The notes: generated by a model not told the origin, from the letters alone. A stretch of DNA of 64,000 bases from Winogradskyella wichelsiae (GCF_013403925.1 NZ_JABFDJ010000001.1:124001-188000), one strand, 5' to 3'. Positions 1 to 7,592 are shown, counted from the first letter of the stretch. Program-made: numbers and translations.

Positions 1-422
1 TCATTTTCATTTTTAGGCTGCGGTAGTTTATAACTGTTTTCTATTGTTTGTATATGTTTATTAGAAGGTACCAGTGCTTGTCCTTGATTTGGGACACCTA
101 AGTCTAGTGCTTGTCCAGAGGTTGTCTCGAATTTGAGCATCTTAATAATTGATCCTTTGAATGGGTTATGTGATGGTTCATAAACAAGGTATTTATAATG
201 GTGCAACTCTTTGGTGCAGCGATGGTATGTCGATTTTGAACCTATTTTAGATAGCTTCATTATATCGTCTCGGTTAACGTGAAAGCTGTTTCTAAACCGA
301 TTGTAGTTCCACACCTGAAAAAAGGCTAGATATAAACTAATATGCGTGGGATTAAGTCTACTGTCTTTTGAGAACAGACTAAATACTGCGTTGAGGTGCT
401 TGATGTAATTAACTTCTGCCAC
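1..422 (-). CDS. Partial winged-helix-like mobile-element protein (3' end outside window)
   Basis: An open frame of about 140 codons runs on the minus strand from a GTG at 422 to the window edge with no stop. It begins 8 bases after the stop of the HTH gene upstream, so the two are probably one operon. I chose GTG because the nearby ATG at 427 is in another frame that soon stops. The middle of the protein (HISLYLAFFQVWNYNRF, then STYHRCTKELHHYKYLVYEP, then NPFKGS) looks like a winged-helix unit that I associate with Bacteroidota integrative elements. The region after it is polar and low in complexity. No enzymatic motif is visible. Function is inferred only as DNA binding for element maintenance or control. 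Confidence 0.6.
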   Translation of the reverse strand, partial: MAEVNYIKHLNAVFSLFSKDSRLNPTHISLYLAFFQVWNYNRFRNSFHVNRDDIMKLSKIGSKSTYHRCTKELHHYKYLVYEPSHNPFKGSIIKMLKFETTSGQALDLGVPNQGQALVPSNKHIQTIENSYKLPQPKNEN

Positions 423-430
423 AACATCTC

Positions 431-703
431 TTATGAAGCGACACGATTATCTTTGAGTACTTTTAAAATTTCGTCATACTCGTAGAGTATAATGCCTCCA
501 ATTTTTGTGTAGGGCAGCGTCCCATTGATTCTTAAATTTTGTAATGTTCCTGGACTCACTTGAAGCATTTCCATCACCTCTGCAGATTTCAGGTATTTCT
601 TTGGTGTTGCTGCAGGGTTTTCAGTAAGTAGCTTTTTTAACTCTCCGAATAATTGCATTTTGAAGTCGTAAAGGTCCTCTGTAGTTAAGATTGTTGTTGC
701 CAT
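431..703 (-). CDS. Excisionase-like helix-turn-helix protein
   Basis: A 90-residue protein. Residues about 36-85 form a MerR/excisionase-type HTH_17 unit: a YLKSAEVMEMLQVS helix, a turn (PGTLQNLR), then the wing INGTLPYTKIGGIILY, followed by a helix rich in Asp, Glu and Leu. The first 35 residues are probably helical. In Bacteroidota integrative elements such small proteins act as recombination directionality factors or local regulators. The position downstream of rteC and the integrase fits that role. It is followed after 8 bases by the partial winged-helix gene. Whether it is a true Xis or only a regulator cannot be told from sequence. Confidence 0.75.
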   Translation of the reverse strand: MATTILTTEDLYDFKMQLFGELKKLLTENPAATPKKYLKSAEVMEMLQVSPGTLQNLRINGTLPYTKIGGIILYEYDEILKVLKDNRVAS

Positions 704-929
704 TGTAGAATTTGTTTTAATGGTTATTAAAATGGTTAAAGATCCCCCTTTGGGAGGTTCCGCATTAAGTGCGAGATAACTTAAAGTACTACCATATTGA
801 GTTTTTACTCTCTATGATAGCACTTAGGTTAATTTAGTTCACGAACTTTTCTATTTTAATAAACAGATGTTCATGAATCTATCGATTTGACTTTCGTTCT
901 ACAAAGCTGCTATTATTTGCGTGGTTTTC

Positions 930-955
930 TTCGGTATGCGTTCGGTAGTACCGAA
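930..955. promoter_or_regulatory. Palindrome between rteC-like gene and HTH gene
   Basis: The stretch 704-1003 has no gene. It contains TTCGGTA at 930-936 and a perfect palindrome TTCGGTA-G-TACCGAA at 941-955, so the half-site occurs three times. A second near-palindrome, AGTTCACGAACT, lies further left near 836-847. The position is upstream of the HTH operon and just after the rteC-like stop. In CTnDOT, RteC activates the excision operon from an upstream inverted repeat, so this is a candidate RteC site; that link is inference. Confidence 0.4.
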
Positions 956-1003
956 GTAATTTAACAGTTAAGACTTGTGATTTTATGCCCCTATATATTG
1001 CCT

Positions 1004-1858
1004 TTATTTAGCATTGTCAAGGTCTATGCGTTTTTCAAGACTCATTTTTAATTGATCTAAAAATTTAGTGGTGTCCTTCTCTCTATTCTTGATTTCAGCA
1101 TAGGTTTTATAGACGTTATTTAGGTTGAGATCGAATAACTCAGCACATACTTCTACCATTTTACTAATTTCCACTTGTCCGTTTCTGATGGATCCGGCAC
1201 TATGTAATGCGTACATTAATTCTACTAAATCTGTTTTTGAAGCCGTCCATGAAAGATCGCAAGACATCAATGGATTGTGCTCTTCTCTTTTCATATTTAT
1301 GTTTTGATTTGTTAGCGCATGAAGTTCTTTTTGATAATACACGGATAATAAATCATAACAAACAACTTGGGCCGCCAGATTATCGTGACTGGTTGAGAAT
1401 TCTGGATCCGAAAAATAATGCGATGTATCTACAGGGAAATTTAATTTACAATCGCCTCGAACGAAATAAATATGATCTAGAGACGAGCTATTATGTTTGA
1501 TATAATGAAAAAATTCGAGGTTTCGGATCTTCTGTTTCTCTAATTCGTCTATTAATAAACACACATATTTTGCTTGTTTTTTGATGCCCGCATTAGGCCT
1601 CTCAAAAATAAACTGTCTTATTTTTGAGAAGTATTTAATACGACCATTGACAAATGGTTTTATAACTTTAAAGAAGTAAATTTCTGCTTCTTGATTAAAT
1701 AGACATTCTTTTGTTCTTAATAGTACCCTTAATTGATTTAACGTATTTATTGAAAGTTCTAATTCTTGCGTTAAAACATTGATGTCTTGTAGGTTTTGAT
1801 TTTTGTTTTGCTCGAGCTGGTTTTTATACTGCTCAACGATTGGGGTGATGTGTAGCAT
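1004..1858 (-). CDS. RteC-like regulator of element excision
   Basis: A protein of about 284 residues resembling RteC, the winged-helix regulator that turns on excision genes of CTnDOT-type elements. Visible family features are the helical, charged N-terminal half and the central segment ending FFHYIKHNSSSLDHIYFVRG. The C-terminal part (WTASKTDLVELMYALHSAGSI, then FDLNLNNVYKTYAEIKNREKDTTKFLDQLK) is the recognisable DNA-binding signature. I start at the ATG at 1858; the frame extends to a TTG at 1894, which is less likely. It lies between the integrase and the HTH gene, all on the minus strand, the usual arrangement at one end of an integrative conjugative element. The upstream half of the two-component pair RteAB is not in the window. 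Confidence 0.8.
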   Translation of the reverse strand: MLHITPIVEQYKNQLEQNKNQNLQDINVLTQELELSINTLNQLRVLLRTKECLFNQEAEIYFFKVIKPFVNGRIKYFSKIRQFIFERPNAGIKKQAKYVCLLIDELEKQKIRNLEFFHYIKHNSSSLDHIYFVRGDCKLNFPVDTSHYFSDPEFSTSHDNLAAQVVCYDLLSVYYQKELHALTNQNINMKREEHNPLMSCDLSWTASKTDLVELMYALHSAGSIRNGQVEISKMVEVCAELFDLNLNNVYKTYAEIKNREKDTTKFLDQLKMSLEKRIDLDNAK

Positions 1859-1960
1859 AGATAGGGTTTTAAATAAACCCCATAAATTATGCAAGATTTT
1901 ATGAAACTCAAAACAAAAACCAAATTAAACGTCTAAATGACAGAAATTTAGCTACTTCAT

Positions 1961-3217
1961 TCAATCTGATTTTTTCATTTTTGTTTCTTTATTTTTAAGA
2001 TCTAAGATGTCTTTTAAGGCCTTCATATCACCACTCACTTTATGTTCTAAAACACGTGCGTAAATTTGAGTGCTTGAAATCTTAGTATGGCCTAATAACT
2101 TAGAAACGGTTTCTATAGGGACTCCGTTTGACAGGGTTATTGTTGTTGCAAACGTATGCCGCGCCATATGAAACGTGAGATTCTTTTCGATGCCTACGAA
2201 GTTGGCCACCTCTTTTAAGTAAACATTTAGTTTCTCGTTTGTCATTATAGGAAGAAGTGATTCTGTTACTTTTGTTACCGGATGGTCTTTGTATTTGGTT
2301 ATGATTTCTAATGCTTTCCCTAACAATGGTACTTTTACTATTGTATTGGTTTTTTGTCTTTTGGTCATGATCCAGTTTCCCCCATCCATACCTAATACTA
2401 AATGACTCGATGTGAGATTCATTAGGTCTACATAACTGATCCCTGTATAACAGCTAAAAACGAATAAGTCGCGCACGCGATCTAAACGTTTTGAAATAAA
2501 AACCTTGTCTTCAAGGTTTTTTAATTCGACTTCAGACAGAAACTCTCTGTTTGTTTTGTCATAAGTCATTTTCCATCTTACAAAAGGGTCTCGGTCCATC
2601 CATTCTAAGTGATAGGCTAACGTTACAACTTTTCGTAAGCGTTGTATGTGTTTCATTCTGGTATTATTACTTAGTGCTTTGGGATGACCTACTGGCCATA
2701 TATCACAAAGGAATAGTTCGAAATGACTTAAGAATTCAAAATTGAGTTGGCTGAGGTGGATGTCAGTGGTGCTTTTTTTCTTCTCCAGGAACTTAAACAC
2801 GTAATTTTCCGTAATGCCGAAGTTCCTAATGGAACCAGATGCAAGTGTATTTGCTATTTTCTGACTGTGATAACTAAAAATATTTTTCAAGGATTTACTT
2901 TCTTGATTATCTCCTGTGTAAAGTGATTTAATCAGTTTTGCTGTAATAAGTTCGTCTTTAAATTTTAAGTCTTGATAGATTTGGAAGAGTTTTGTGCTAA
3001 CTTCCTCAATGTAAAAGTTAATTTGCTTTGATTGTGCAGAGGTGCCTTTTGCTTTTTTCTTTTTAGCATCCCATAAAGAAACTGGAACTCTTTTTTTTAA
3101 ACTAAGGTTTACTCTTTTTCCATCTACAGTAATTCTAATGTAGAGTGATGCTTCATTGTTGATTGCTCTTGTGGTTTGTAACCAGAAGAATGTTGAAAAT
3201 GTGTGTTTTGTACGCAT
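1961..3217 (-). CDS. Tyrosine recombinase (integrase) of tRNA-Arg element
   Basis: A site-specific tyrosine recombinase of 418 residues. An N-terminal arm-binding domain (about 8-75; SLYIRITVDGKRVNLSLK, then LWDAKKKKAKG) is followed by a SAM-like core-binding domain and a catalytic domain. The catalytic part shows HMARHTFATT (H-x-x-R), LGHTKISSTQ and the nucleophile in QIYARV. In box I the usual first Arg is replaced: the sequence is YTGISYVDL, with Ser where Arg is expected, as known for IntDOT-like enzymes. The gene is 233 bp from the 3' end of tRNA-Arg and reads away from it, so the tRNA is the likely attachment site. The partner att copy would lie left of the window. Confidence 0.92.
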   Translation of the reverse strand: MRTKHTFSTFFWLQTTRAINNEASLYIRITVDGKRVNLSLKKRVPVSLWDAKKKKAKGTSAQSKQINFYIEEVSTKLFQIYQDLKFKDELITAKLIKSLYTGDNQESKSLKNIFSYHSQKIANTLASGSIRNFGITENYVFKFLEKKKSTTDIHLSQLNFEFLSHFELFLCDIWPVGHPKALSNNTRMKHIQRLRKVVTLAYHLEWMDRDPFVRWKMTYDKTNREFLSEVELKNLEDKVFISKRLDRVRDLFVFSCYTGISYVDLMNLTSSHLVLGMDGGNWIMTKRQKTNTIVKVPLLGKALEIITKYKDHPVTKVTESLLPIMTNEKLNVYLKEVANFVGIEKNLTFHMARHTFATTITLSNGVPIETVSKLLGHTKISSTQIYARVLEHKVSGDMKALKDILDLKNKETKMKKSD

Positions 3218-3292
3218 AGTTGTCGTCTTTAGATATTAAACATCGTTAGGACGAAAGTCAAATCAACTGTACTCTTTCAAAACTGTTATTTT

Positions 3293-3330
3293 TTCAAAGT
3301 GTCTGCTAAGCAGACACTTTGAAGTCTGCT
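3293..3330. repeat. 31-bp perfect palindrome plus third half-site
   Basis: A 15-base arm at 3293-3307 (ending GTGTCTGCT) is mirrored perfectly at 3309-3323 (AGCAGACAC...) around a single A. GTCTGCT recurs at 3324-3330, so the motif GTCTGCT/AGCAGAC occurs three times in alternating orientation. The T-run lies on the wrong side for a terminator of the minus-strand genes. It sits between the integrase start and tRNA-Arg, where recombinase or excisionase arm sites are expected. Confidence 0.6.
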
Positions 3331-3392
3331 ATCCGAATAGCAAACCATTTAAGTTGAAATAGAATCAAATTAAATGATTGGCTAAAAACCAG

Positions 3393-3426
3393 AAAACCAC
3401 TCAAATCATAGTGATTGAGTGGTTTT
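3393..3426 (-). terminator. Terminator of tRNA-Arg
   Basis: Perfect 12-base arms, AAAACCACTCAA at 3393-3404 and TTGAGTGGTTTT at 3415-3426, end in a short T-run in the minus direction. The hairpin lies 25 bases beyond the tRNA 3' end. Confidence 0.7.
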
Positions 3427-3450
3427 AGTAAGAATTTATATTCTTTAAAG

Positions 3451-3524
3451 TGACCTCGACTGGATTCAAACCAGTAACCTCTTGAGCCGTAATCAAGTGC
3501 GCTATTCAGTTGCGCCACGAGGCC
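3451..3524 (-). tRNA. tRNA-Arg (anticodon ACG)
   Basis: A 74-base cloverleaf on the minus strand. The acceptor strands GGCCTCG and CGAGGTC pair with one G-U. The anticodon stem CTTGA/TCAAG closes the loop TTACGGC with anticodon ACG. The T-arm carries GGTTTGAATCC. The discriminator is A and no CCA is encoded, as usual in this phylum. A TATATTTG promoter lies just upstream and a terminator downstream. The 3' end faces the integrase, which marks it as the probable insertion target of the element at 1-3450. Confidence 0.93.
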
Positions 3525-3538
3525 TTTTTTTGTGGGTG

Positions 3539-3546
3539 CAAATATA
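3539..3546 (-). promoter_or_regulatory. -7 element for tRNA-Arg
   Basis: On the minus strand this reads TATATTTG, a perfect TAnnTTTG. It lies 14 bases upstream of the tRNA 5' end and diverges from the promoter of the crp-like gene. Confidence 0.6.
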
Positions 3547-3581
3547 ACACTTTTATTTAAATACAACCAAATTTTTATTCT

Positions 3582-3589
3582 TATTTTTG
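3582..3589 (+). promoter_or_regulatory. -7 element for Crp/Fnr gene, possibly leaderless
   Basis: TATTTTTG matches TAnnTTTG perfectly. Only four bases separate it from the ATG at 3594, so the transcript would start at or beside the start codon. Confidence 0.55.
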
Positions 3590-3593
3590 AAAT

Positions 3594-4229
3594 ATGATTT
3601 CTAAAGAATTACTTGAACCTTTTAACTACCTATTCGATTCCGAAATAATCGACAATATTGCTAATGTTGCCTTACTCAAAAGTTTCCGAAAATCGGATAT
3701 TATTATAGATATTGGTCAAGAATTAAACTTCATCCCGTTACTTATAAAAGGAAACATAAAAGTTTTAAGAGAAGACCCTAATGGTGACGAGCTCTTATTA
3801 TATGTTTTAGAGTCTGGAGATACTTGTGCTATGTCTTTAACGTGCTGCATGGTAAAATCTGTAAGCAAAATTCGTGCAATTGCAGATGAGGATGTCACTG
3901 TTATAATGATACCTATCGCAAATATGAAACTTTGGTTTAACTCTAATGAAAGCTGGAGGAGTTTTATATTACAAAGTTATCAAGTCCGTTTTGACGAAAT
4001 GTTAGAAACCATAGATACACTTGCGTTTATGAAAATGGACCAACGCCTATTTAAATACCTCACAGATCAAGTAAAATTAACAGCCTCGACAAGCTTAGAA
4101 GTCACGCATCAAGAAATAGCAGAAGACCTAAACACCTCTAGAGTAGTCGTTTCTCGCTTATTAAAACAATTAGAAAGAGAAAATAAAATTGAGCTTGGCC
4201 GAAACAAAATTCTTGTATTAGATTTTTAG
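3594..4229 (+). CDS. Crp/Fnr-family regulator of the sulfur cluster
   Basis: A 211-residue activator. An N-terminal cyclic-nucleotide-type beta barrel (about 20-110) is followed by a dimer helix and a C-terminal winged helix whose recognition part is HQEIAEDLNTSRVVVSRLLKQL. The barrel holds Cys78, Cys83 and Cys84 in GDTCAMSLTCCM, which could sense thiols or sulfane sulfur; this is inference. There is no Fnr-type N-terminal cysteine cluster. It heads a same-strand sulfur cluster. Two related operators, one overlapping its own stop codon and one before the dioxygenase gene, fit a Crp-type dimer (TGTAA-N6-TCACA). It probably activates both downstream units. Confidence 0.88.
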   Translation: MISKELLEPFNYLFDSEIIDNIANVALLKSFRKSDIIIDIGQELNFIPLLIKGNIKVLREDPNGDELLLYVLESGDTCAMSLTCCMVKSVSKIRAIADEDVTVIMIPIANMKLWFNSNESWRSFILQSYQVRFDEMLETIDTLAFMKMDQRLFKYLTDQVKLTASTSLEVTHQEIAEDLNTSRVVVSRLLKQLERENKIELGRNKILVLDF

Positions 4230-4243
4230 TAACATTTATCACA
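4228..4243. promoter_or_regulatory. Crp/Fnr-type operator 1
   Basis: AGTAACATTTATCACA matches operator 2 (TGTAACAATTATCACA) at 14 of 16 positions. Its centre at 4235.5 is 28.5 bp before the first base of the -7 element at 4264, roughly -40 to the expected start, the class II activator position. Confidence 0.6.
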
Positions 4244-4263
4244 CAGTCTAAATTACAGAACTC

Positions 4264-4271
4264 TATTTTTG
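4264..4271 (+). promoter_or_regulatory. -7 element for the YeeE/YedE operon
   Basis: TATTTTTG, a perfect TAnnTTTG, 15 bases before the ATG at 4287. No clear -33 TTTG is seen; the operator occupies that area, as expected for an activator-dependent promoter. Confidence 0.6.
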
Positions 4272-4286
4272 CATCAAATTAAATTT

Positions 4287-4844
4287 ATGGAATATATTTC
4301 ACAACCTTGGCCATGGTATGTCTCTGGTCCATGTATTGCAATTATCATGTTTTTACTTCTTTATTTTGGAAGAACTTTCGGAATGTCGTCTAATCTTAGA
4401 ACGATGTGTGCTATTGGTGGTGCAGGAAAACGTATTGATTTTTTCAAATTCGATTGGAAAAGTCAACGTTGGAATTTAGTCGTGGTACTGGGAGCTATTG
4501 TTGGTGGCTTTATTGCACAATATGTCTTATCTAATCCCAATCCCATAGATTTAAGTCAAAATACAATTACGGATTTAAAAGCTCTTGGTTTTGAAAATGC
4601 AGGAGAAAATCTTTTACCACCAGAATTATTTAGCTGGGATGCTGTTTTATCTATCAAAGGTCTATCTCTTCTTCTTATTGGAGGAATTCTTGTTGGTTTT
4701 GGTACGAGATACGCTGGCGGTTGCACATCTGGACATGCAATAACAGGCTTAAGCAGCTTACAACTACCTTCACTTATAGCTGTTATTGGCTTCTTTTTAG
4801 GAGGTTTAATTATGATTCATCTTATTTTTCCAATACTATTTTAA
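4287..4844 (+). CDS. YeeE/YedE-family transporter, N-terminal half
   Basis: About 185 residues with four hydrophobic segments, of the YeeE/YedE (DUF395, sulfur transport) family, which imports thiosulfate-like sulfur species. The key segment YAGGCTSGHAITGLSS carries the conserved Cys. I start at ATG 4287, downstream of the TATTTTTG promoter; the frame extends to a TTG at 4269 that lies across the promoter. The partner half follows after two bases. In many Bacteroidota the transporter is split this way. It is probably in one operon with the partner, TauE-like and dioxygenase genes and acts in the inner membrane. Confidence 0.85.
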   Translation: MEYISQPWPWYVSGPCIAIIMFLLLYFGRTFGMSSNLRTMCAIGGAGKRIDFFKFDWKSQRWNLVVVLGAIVGGFIAQYVLSNPNPIDLSQNTITDLKALGFENAGENLLPPELFSWDAVLSIKGLSLLLIGGILVGFGTRYAGGCTSGHAITGLSSLQLPSLIAVIGFFLGGLIMIHLIFPILF

Positions 4845-4846
4845 TT

Positions 4847-5263
4847 ATGAGTAAGTATATAAAGTTCTTTTTAGTCGGTATCTTTTTCGGAATTGTTTTA
4901 GTGAAATCTGAAGCCGTTTCATGGTATCGAATTTATGAAATGTTTAAATTTCAATCCTTTCACATGTTTGGTATTATTGGTACTGCTGTTGCAACAGGTG
5001 TTATTATACTTTTAATTTCGAAAGCTCGCAAGGTGAAAAATACAGAAGGAACAGATTTAAAAGTTCCATTAAAAGCTCGTGGATTCACACGCTATATTTT
5101 AGGAGGAACAATCTTTGGTTTAGGTTGGGCCCTAAGTGGAGCATGCCCTGGACCAATGTATATTTTAATTGGTACTGGTGCATTTTCAATCTTAGTTGTA
5201 ATTATAGGCGCTTTAATAGGAACCTATTTTTACGGATTAATCATGAAAAAATTACCACACTAA
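4847..5263 (+). CDS. YeeE/YedE-family transporter, C-terminal half
   Basis: 138 residues, mostly membrane helices, starting at the ATG at 4847, two bases after the first half. The motif GWALSGACPGPMYILIGTG holds the conserved Cys of the second DUF395 repeat. Together with the preceding gene it should form one YeeE/YedE-like sulfur transporter. A much longer open frame upstream in this phase overlaps the first half and is not coding. The next gene starts at the base after its stop, so translation is probably coupled. Confidence 0.85.
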   Translation: MSKYIKFFLVGIFFGIVLVKSEAVSWYRIYEMFKFQSFHMFGIIGTAVATGVIILLISKARKVKNTEGTDLKVPLKARGFTRYILGGTIFGLGWALSGACPGPMYILIGTGAFSILVVIIGALIGTYFYGLIMKKLPH

Positions 5264-6067
5264 ATGGAACTTGTTGAAATATTAGGATACATAGGTGCTC
5301 TTATGGTAGGACTCGTTTTAGGCTTAATTGGCGGAGGTGGCTCTATTTTAACGGTTCCTATTTTGGTTTATTTTTTAGGATTTAGTCCTATTGTTGCTAC
5401 AGGCTACTCTCTTTTTGTTGTAGGAAGCACTTCATTGATAGGTACTTTACGAAACTTTAAAAAAAATAATATCGATTTTAAAACCGCTCTTGTCTTTGCT
5501 ATACCATCGATAATAACCGTATTTATGGTAAGAAGCTTAGTCATACCTAACTTACCCGAAGTGTTATTTTCAATTGGAAGTTTCCAACTCACCAATTCGC
5601 TTTTTATAATGTTATTATTTGCTTTAATTATGCTTTTAGCAGGTTGGTCTATGATAAAATCTAAGGATATAAATACCGAAAGCGTCGTAAAGCAATTTGA
5701 TAACACACATTATTTTGCTATAGGAACACAAGCTATCGGAATCGGAACTTTAGTTGGCTTAGTTGGTGCTGGCGGAGGTTTCCTAATTGTACCCGCTTTA
5801 GTTTTACTCGTAAAATTGCCTATAAAAAAAGCAATTAGTACTTCGTTATTTATTATTTCTATACAATCCCTAATTGGTTTTTTAGGTGATTTAAACACTT
5901 TAATTATCGATTGGAAGTTTCTGCTTACATTTACTTTTATTTCTATTCTTGGAATTTTTATCGGCTTAACGCTTTCAAAAAAACTAAGCCCAAAAGGCTT
6001 AAAAAGAGGCTTTGGATATTTTACTATTTTTATGGCGACCTATATCGTTTACAAGGAACTCTTTTAG
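5264..6067 (+). CDS. TauE/SafE-family sulfite/organosulfonate exporter
   Basis: 267 residues with about eight membrane helices arranged as two similar halves. Each half begins with a Gly-rich signature: LGLIGGGGSILTVPILVYFLG near residue 18 and GLVGAGGGFLIVPALVLL near 165. This is the TauE/SafE (DUF81) permease family, linked to export of sulfite or sulfoacetate. Here it would remove sulfite made by the downstream dioxygenase. Its ATG abuts the stop of the YeeE/YedE half, and a CRP-like operator directly follows its stop. Confidence 0.88.
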   Translation: MELVEILGYIGALMVGLVLGLIGGGGSILTVPILVYFLGFSPIVATGYSLFVVGSTSLIGTLRNFKKNNIDFKTALVFAIPSIITVFMVRSLVIPNLPEVLFSIGSFQLTNSLFIMLLFALIMLLAGWSMIKSKDINTESVVKQFDNTHYFAIGTQAIGIGTLVGLVGAGGGFLIVPALVLLVKLPIKKAISTSLFIISIQSLIGFLGDLNTLIIDWKFLLTFTFISILGIFIGLTLSKKLSPKGLKRGFGYFTIFMATYIVYKELF

Positions 6068-6093
6068 TACACTGTAACAATTATCACAGTGTA
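6068..6093. promoter_or_regulatory. Crp/Fnr-type operator 2 in a 26-bp palindrome
   Basis: TACACTGT at 6068-6075 is mirrored by ACAGTGTA at 6086-6093. Inside it TGTAA-N6-TCACA (6073-6088) differs from the enterobacterial CRP consensus TGTGA-N6-TCACA at one position. The centre is 6080.5. Confidence 0.65.
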
Positions 6094-6108
6094 AAAATTG
6101 AAGTTTAT

Positions 6109-6116
6109 TAATTTTA
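6109..6116 (+). promoter_or_regulatory. Probable -7 element of the dioxygenase gene
   Basis: TAATTTTA differs from TAnnTTTG only in the last base. It begins 28.5 bp after the centre of operator 2, the same spacing as at operator 1 and its promoter. Confidence 0.45.
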
Positions 6117-6138
6117 CAAAACATAATACAATTTATAA

Positions 6139-7545
6139 ATGAAAATTGAACAATTATATACAGGCTGTTTAGCACAAGGTGCTTATTATATTGAATCTGA
6201 AGGTGAAGTTGCTATAATTGATCCACTAAGAGAAACACAGCAATATATTGATAAAGCAAACTCTAATAATGCCAAAATTAAATATATTTTAGAAACTCAT
6301 TTTCATGCTGATTTCGTTTCTGGTCACGTAGATTTAGCACAACAAACAGGAGCTACTATTGTTTTTGGACCTGGAGCTACAACTGAATATGATATTCTTT
6401 CAGCTAAAGATGGGGAAGAATTAAAACTAGGAAATATTACGATAAAGGTTTTACATACTCCTGGTCACACTTTAGAATCTGCTACCTATTTATTAATTGA
6501 CGAAAACGAAAAAAATCATGCGATATTTTCTGGTGACACACTATTTTTAGGCGATGTTGGTCGTCCAGATTTAGCAATCAAATCTGACTTAACAAAAGAA
6601 GATTTAGCCGAAATGCTTTTCGATTCTTTAAGAACAAAAATTATGCCTTTAGCTGACGATGTTATTGTATATCCTGCTCATGGCGCTGGTTCTGCTTGTG
6701 GAAAAAATTTAAGCAAAGAAACTATTGGCGTTTTAGGTGAACAGAAAAAAACAAATTATGCTCTACGCGCCGATATGACCAAAGCTGAATTTGTTAAGGA
6801 AGTTCTTGACGGTATTGCTCCACCACCACAATATTTCGCAAAAAATGCCATGATGAATAAAATGGGGTACGATGCTTTTGAAACTGTTTTAAAAACTGGT
6901 GATGTCGCTCTTAACCCTGATCAATTTGAAGCTGTTGCAAATCAAGAATCAGCTTTAGTTTTAGATGTAAGGTCTCAAGCAGATTTTATAGTTGGTCATA
7001 TCCCTAATTCAATTTTTATTGGACTTAACGGACAATTTGCTCCGTGGGTTGGTGCTTTAATTAAGGACCTAAAACAACCGATTGTTTTAGTTGTTCCTCA
7101 AGGAAAATCTACAGAAGCTGTTACTAGATTGTCTCGCGTGGGTTATGATAATACTTTAGGCTATCTTGAAGGTGGATTAGAAGCTTGGAAAAAAGCAGGT
7201 AAAGATATTTCTATTCTAGATTCCATATCTGCTGAAGAATTTGCAAAAAGAGCAAAAGCAAATAAGCTTCATATTTTAGATGTTCGTAAAGATGGTGAAT
7301 ATCAATCTACACATTTAGAAGAAGCGACACATTTTTCATTAGACGTAATTAATGAAAACATGGATAAAATTAATAAGGATGACACCTATTATGTGCATTG
7401 TGCAGGTGGCTATCGTTCTGTAATTGCAGAATCGATACTAAAAGCGAGAGGTTTCAATAACCTAATTGATATTGCTGGCGGATTTGGAGCTATTAAAAAT
7501 ACGGATTTAAAGACAACTGATTTTGTTTGTCCTTCTACCTTATAA
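6139..7545 (+). CDS. CstB-like persulfide dioxygenase-rhodanese fusion
   Basis: 468 residues in three parts. Residues 1 to about 240 are a metallo-beta-lactamase fold with the non-heme iron motif THFHADF (His54, His56, Asp58), then HTPGHT and the metal Asp in SGDTLF. A first rhodanese domain (about 270-365) has VVPQGKS where the active loop should be and no Cys. A second (about 370-465) has the active loop with Cys421 in VHCAGGYRS. This order matches CstB: oxidation of a low-molecular-weight persulfide to sulfite, then sulfur transfer to give thiosulfate. The neighbouring transporters and Crp-type regulator support a role in clearing sulfide and sulfane sulfur. The protein has no signal peptide and should be cytoplasmic. 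Confidence 0.88.
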   Translation: MKIEQLYTGCLAQGAYYIESEGEVAIIDPLRETQQYIDKANSNNAKIKYILETHFHADFVSGHVDLAQQTGATIVFGPGATTEYDILSAKDGEELKLGNITIKVLHTPGHTLESATYLLIDENEKNHAIFSGDTLFLGDVGRPDLAIKSDLTKEDLAEMLFDSLRTKIMPLADDVIVYPAHGAGSACGKNLSKETIGVLGEQKKTNYALRADMTKAEFVKEVLDGIAPPPQYFAKNAMMNKMGYDAFETVLKTGDVALNPDQFEAVANQESALVLDVRSQADFIVGHIPNSIFIGLNGQFAPWVGALIKDLKQPIVLVVPQGKSTEAVTRLSRVGYDNTLGYLEGGLEAWKKAGKDISILDSISAEEFAKRAKANKLHILDVRKDGEYQSTHLEEATHFSLDVINENMDKINKDDTYYVHCAGGYRSVIAESILKARGFNNLIDIAGGFGAIKNTDLKTTDFVCPSTL

Positions 7546-7592
7546 GAGGTTATTTTTTTAGACAGAACCTCAATTATATGTTTAATTATAAT

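Noticed and set aside
1125..1500. Plus-strand frames within the rteC-like gene
   Set aside because: They lie antisense to a clear coding sequence, and have no recognisable domain.
3306..3566. 86-codon minus-strand frame across tRNA-Arg
   Set aside because: It reads through the complete tRNA and its terminator; the tRNA explains the region.
4721..4846. Longer N-terminus for the second YeeE/YedE half
   Set aside because: The extension overlaps the first half in another frame and has no membrane character; the ATG at 4847 fits the family start.
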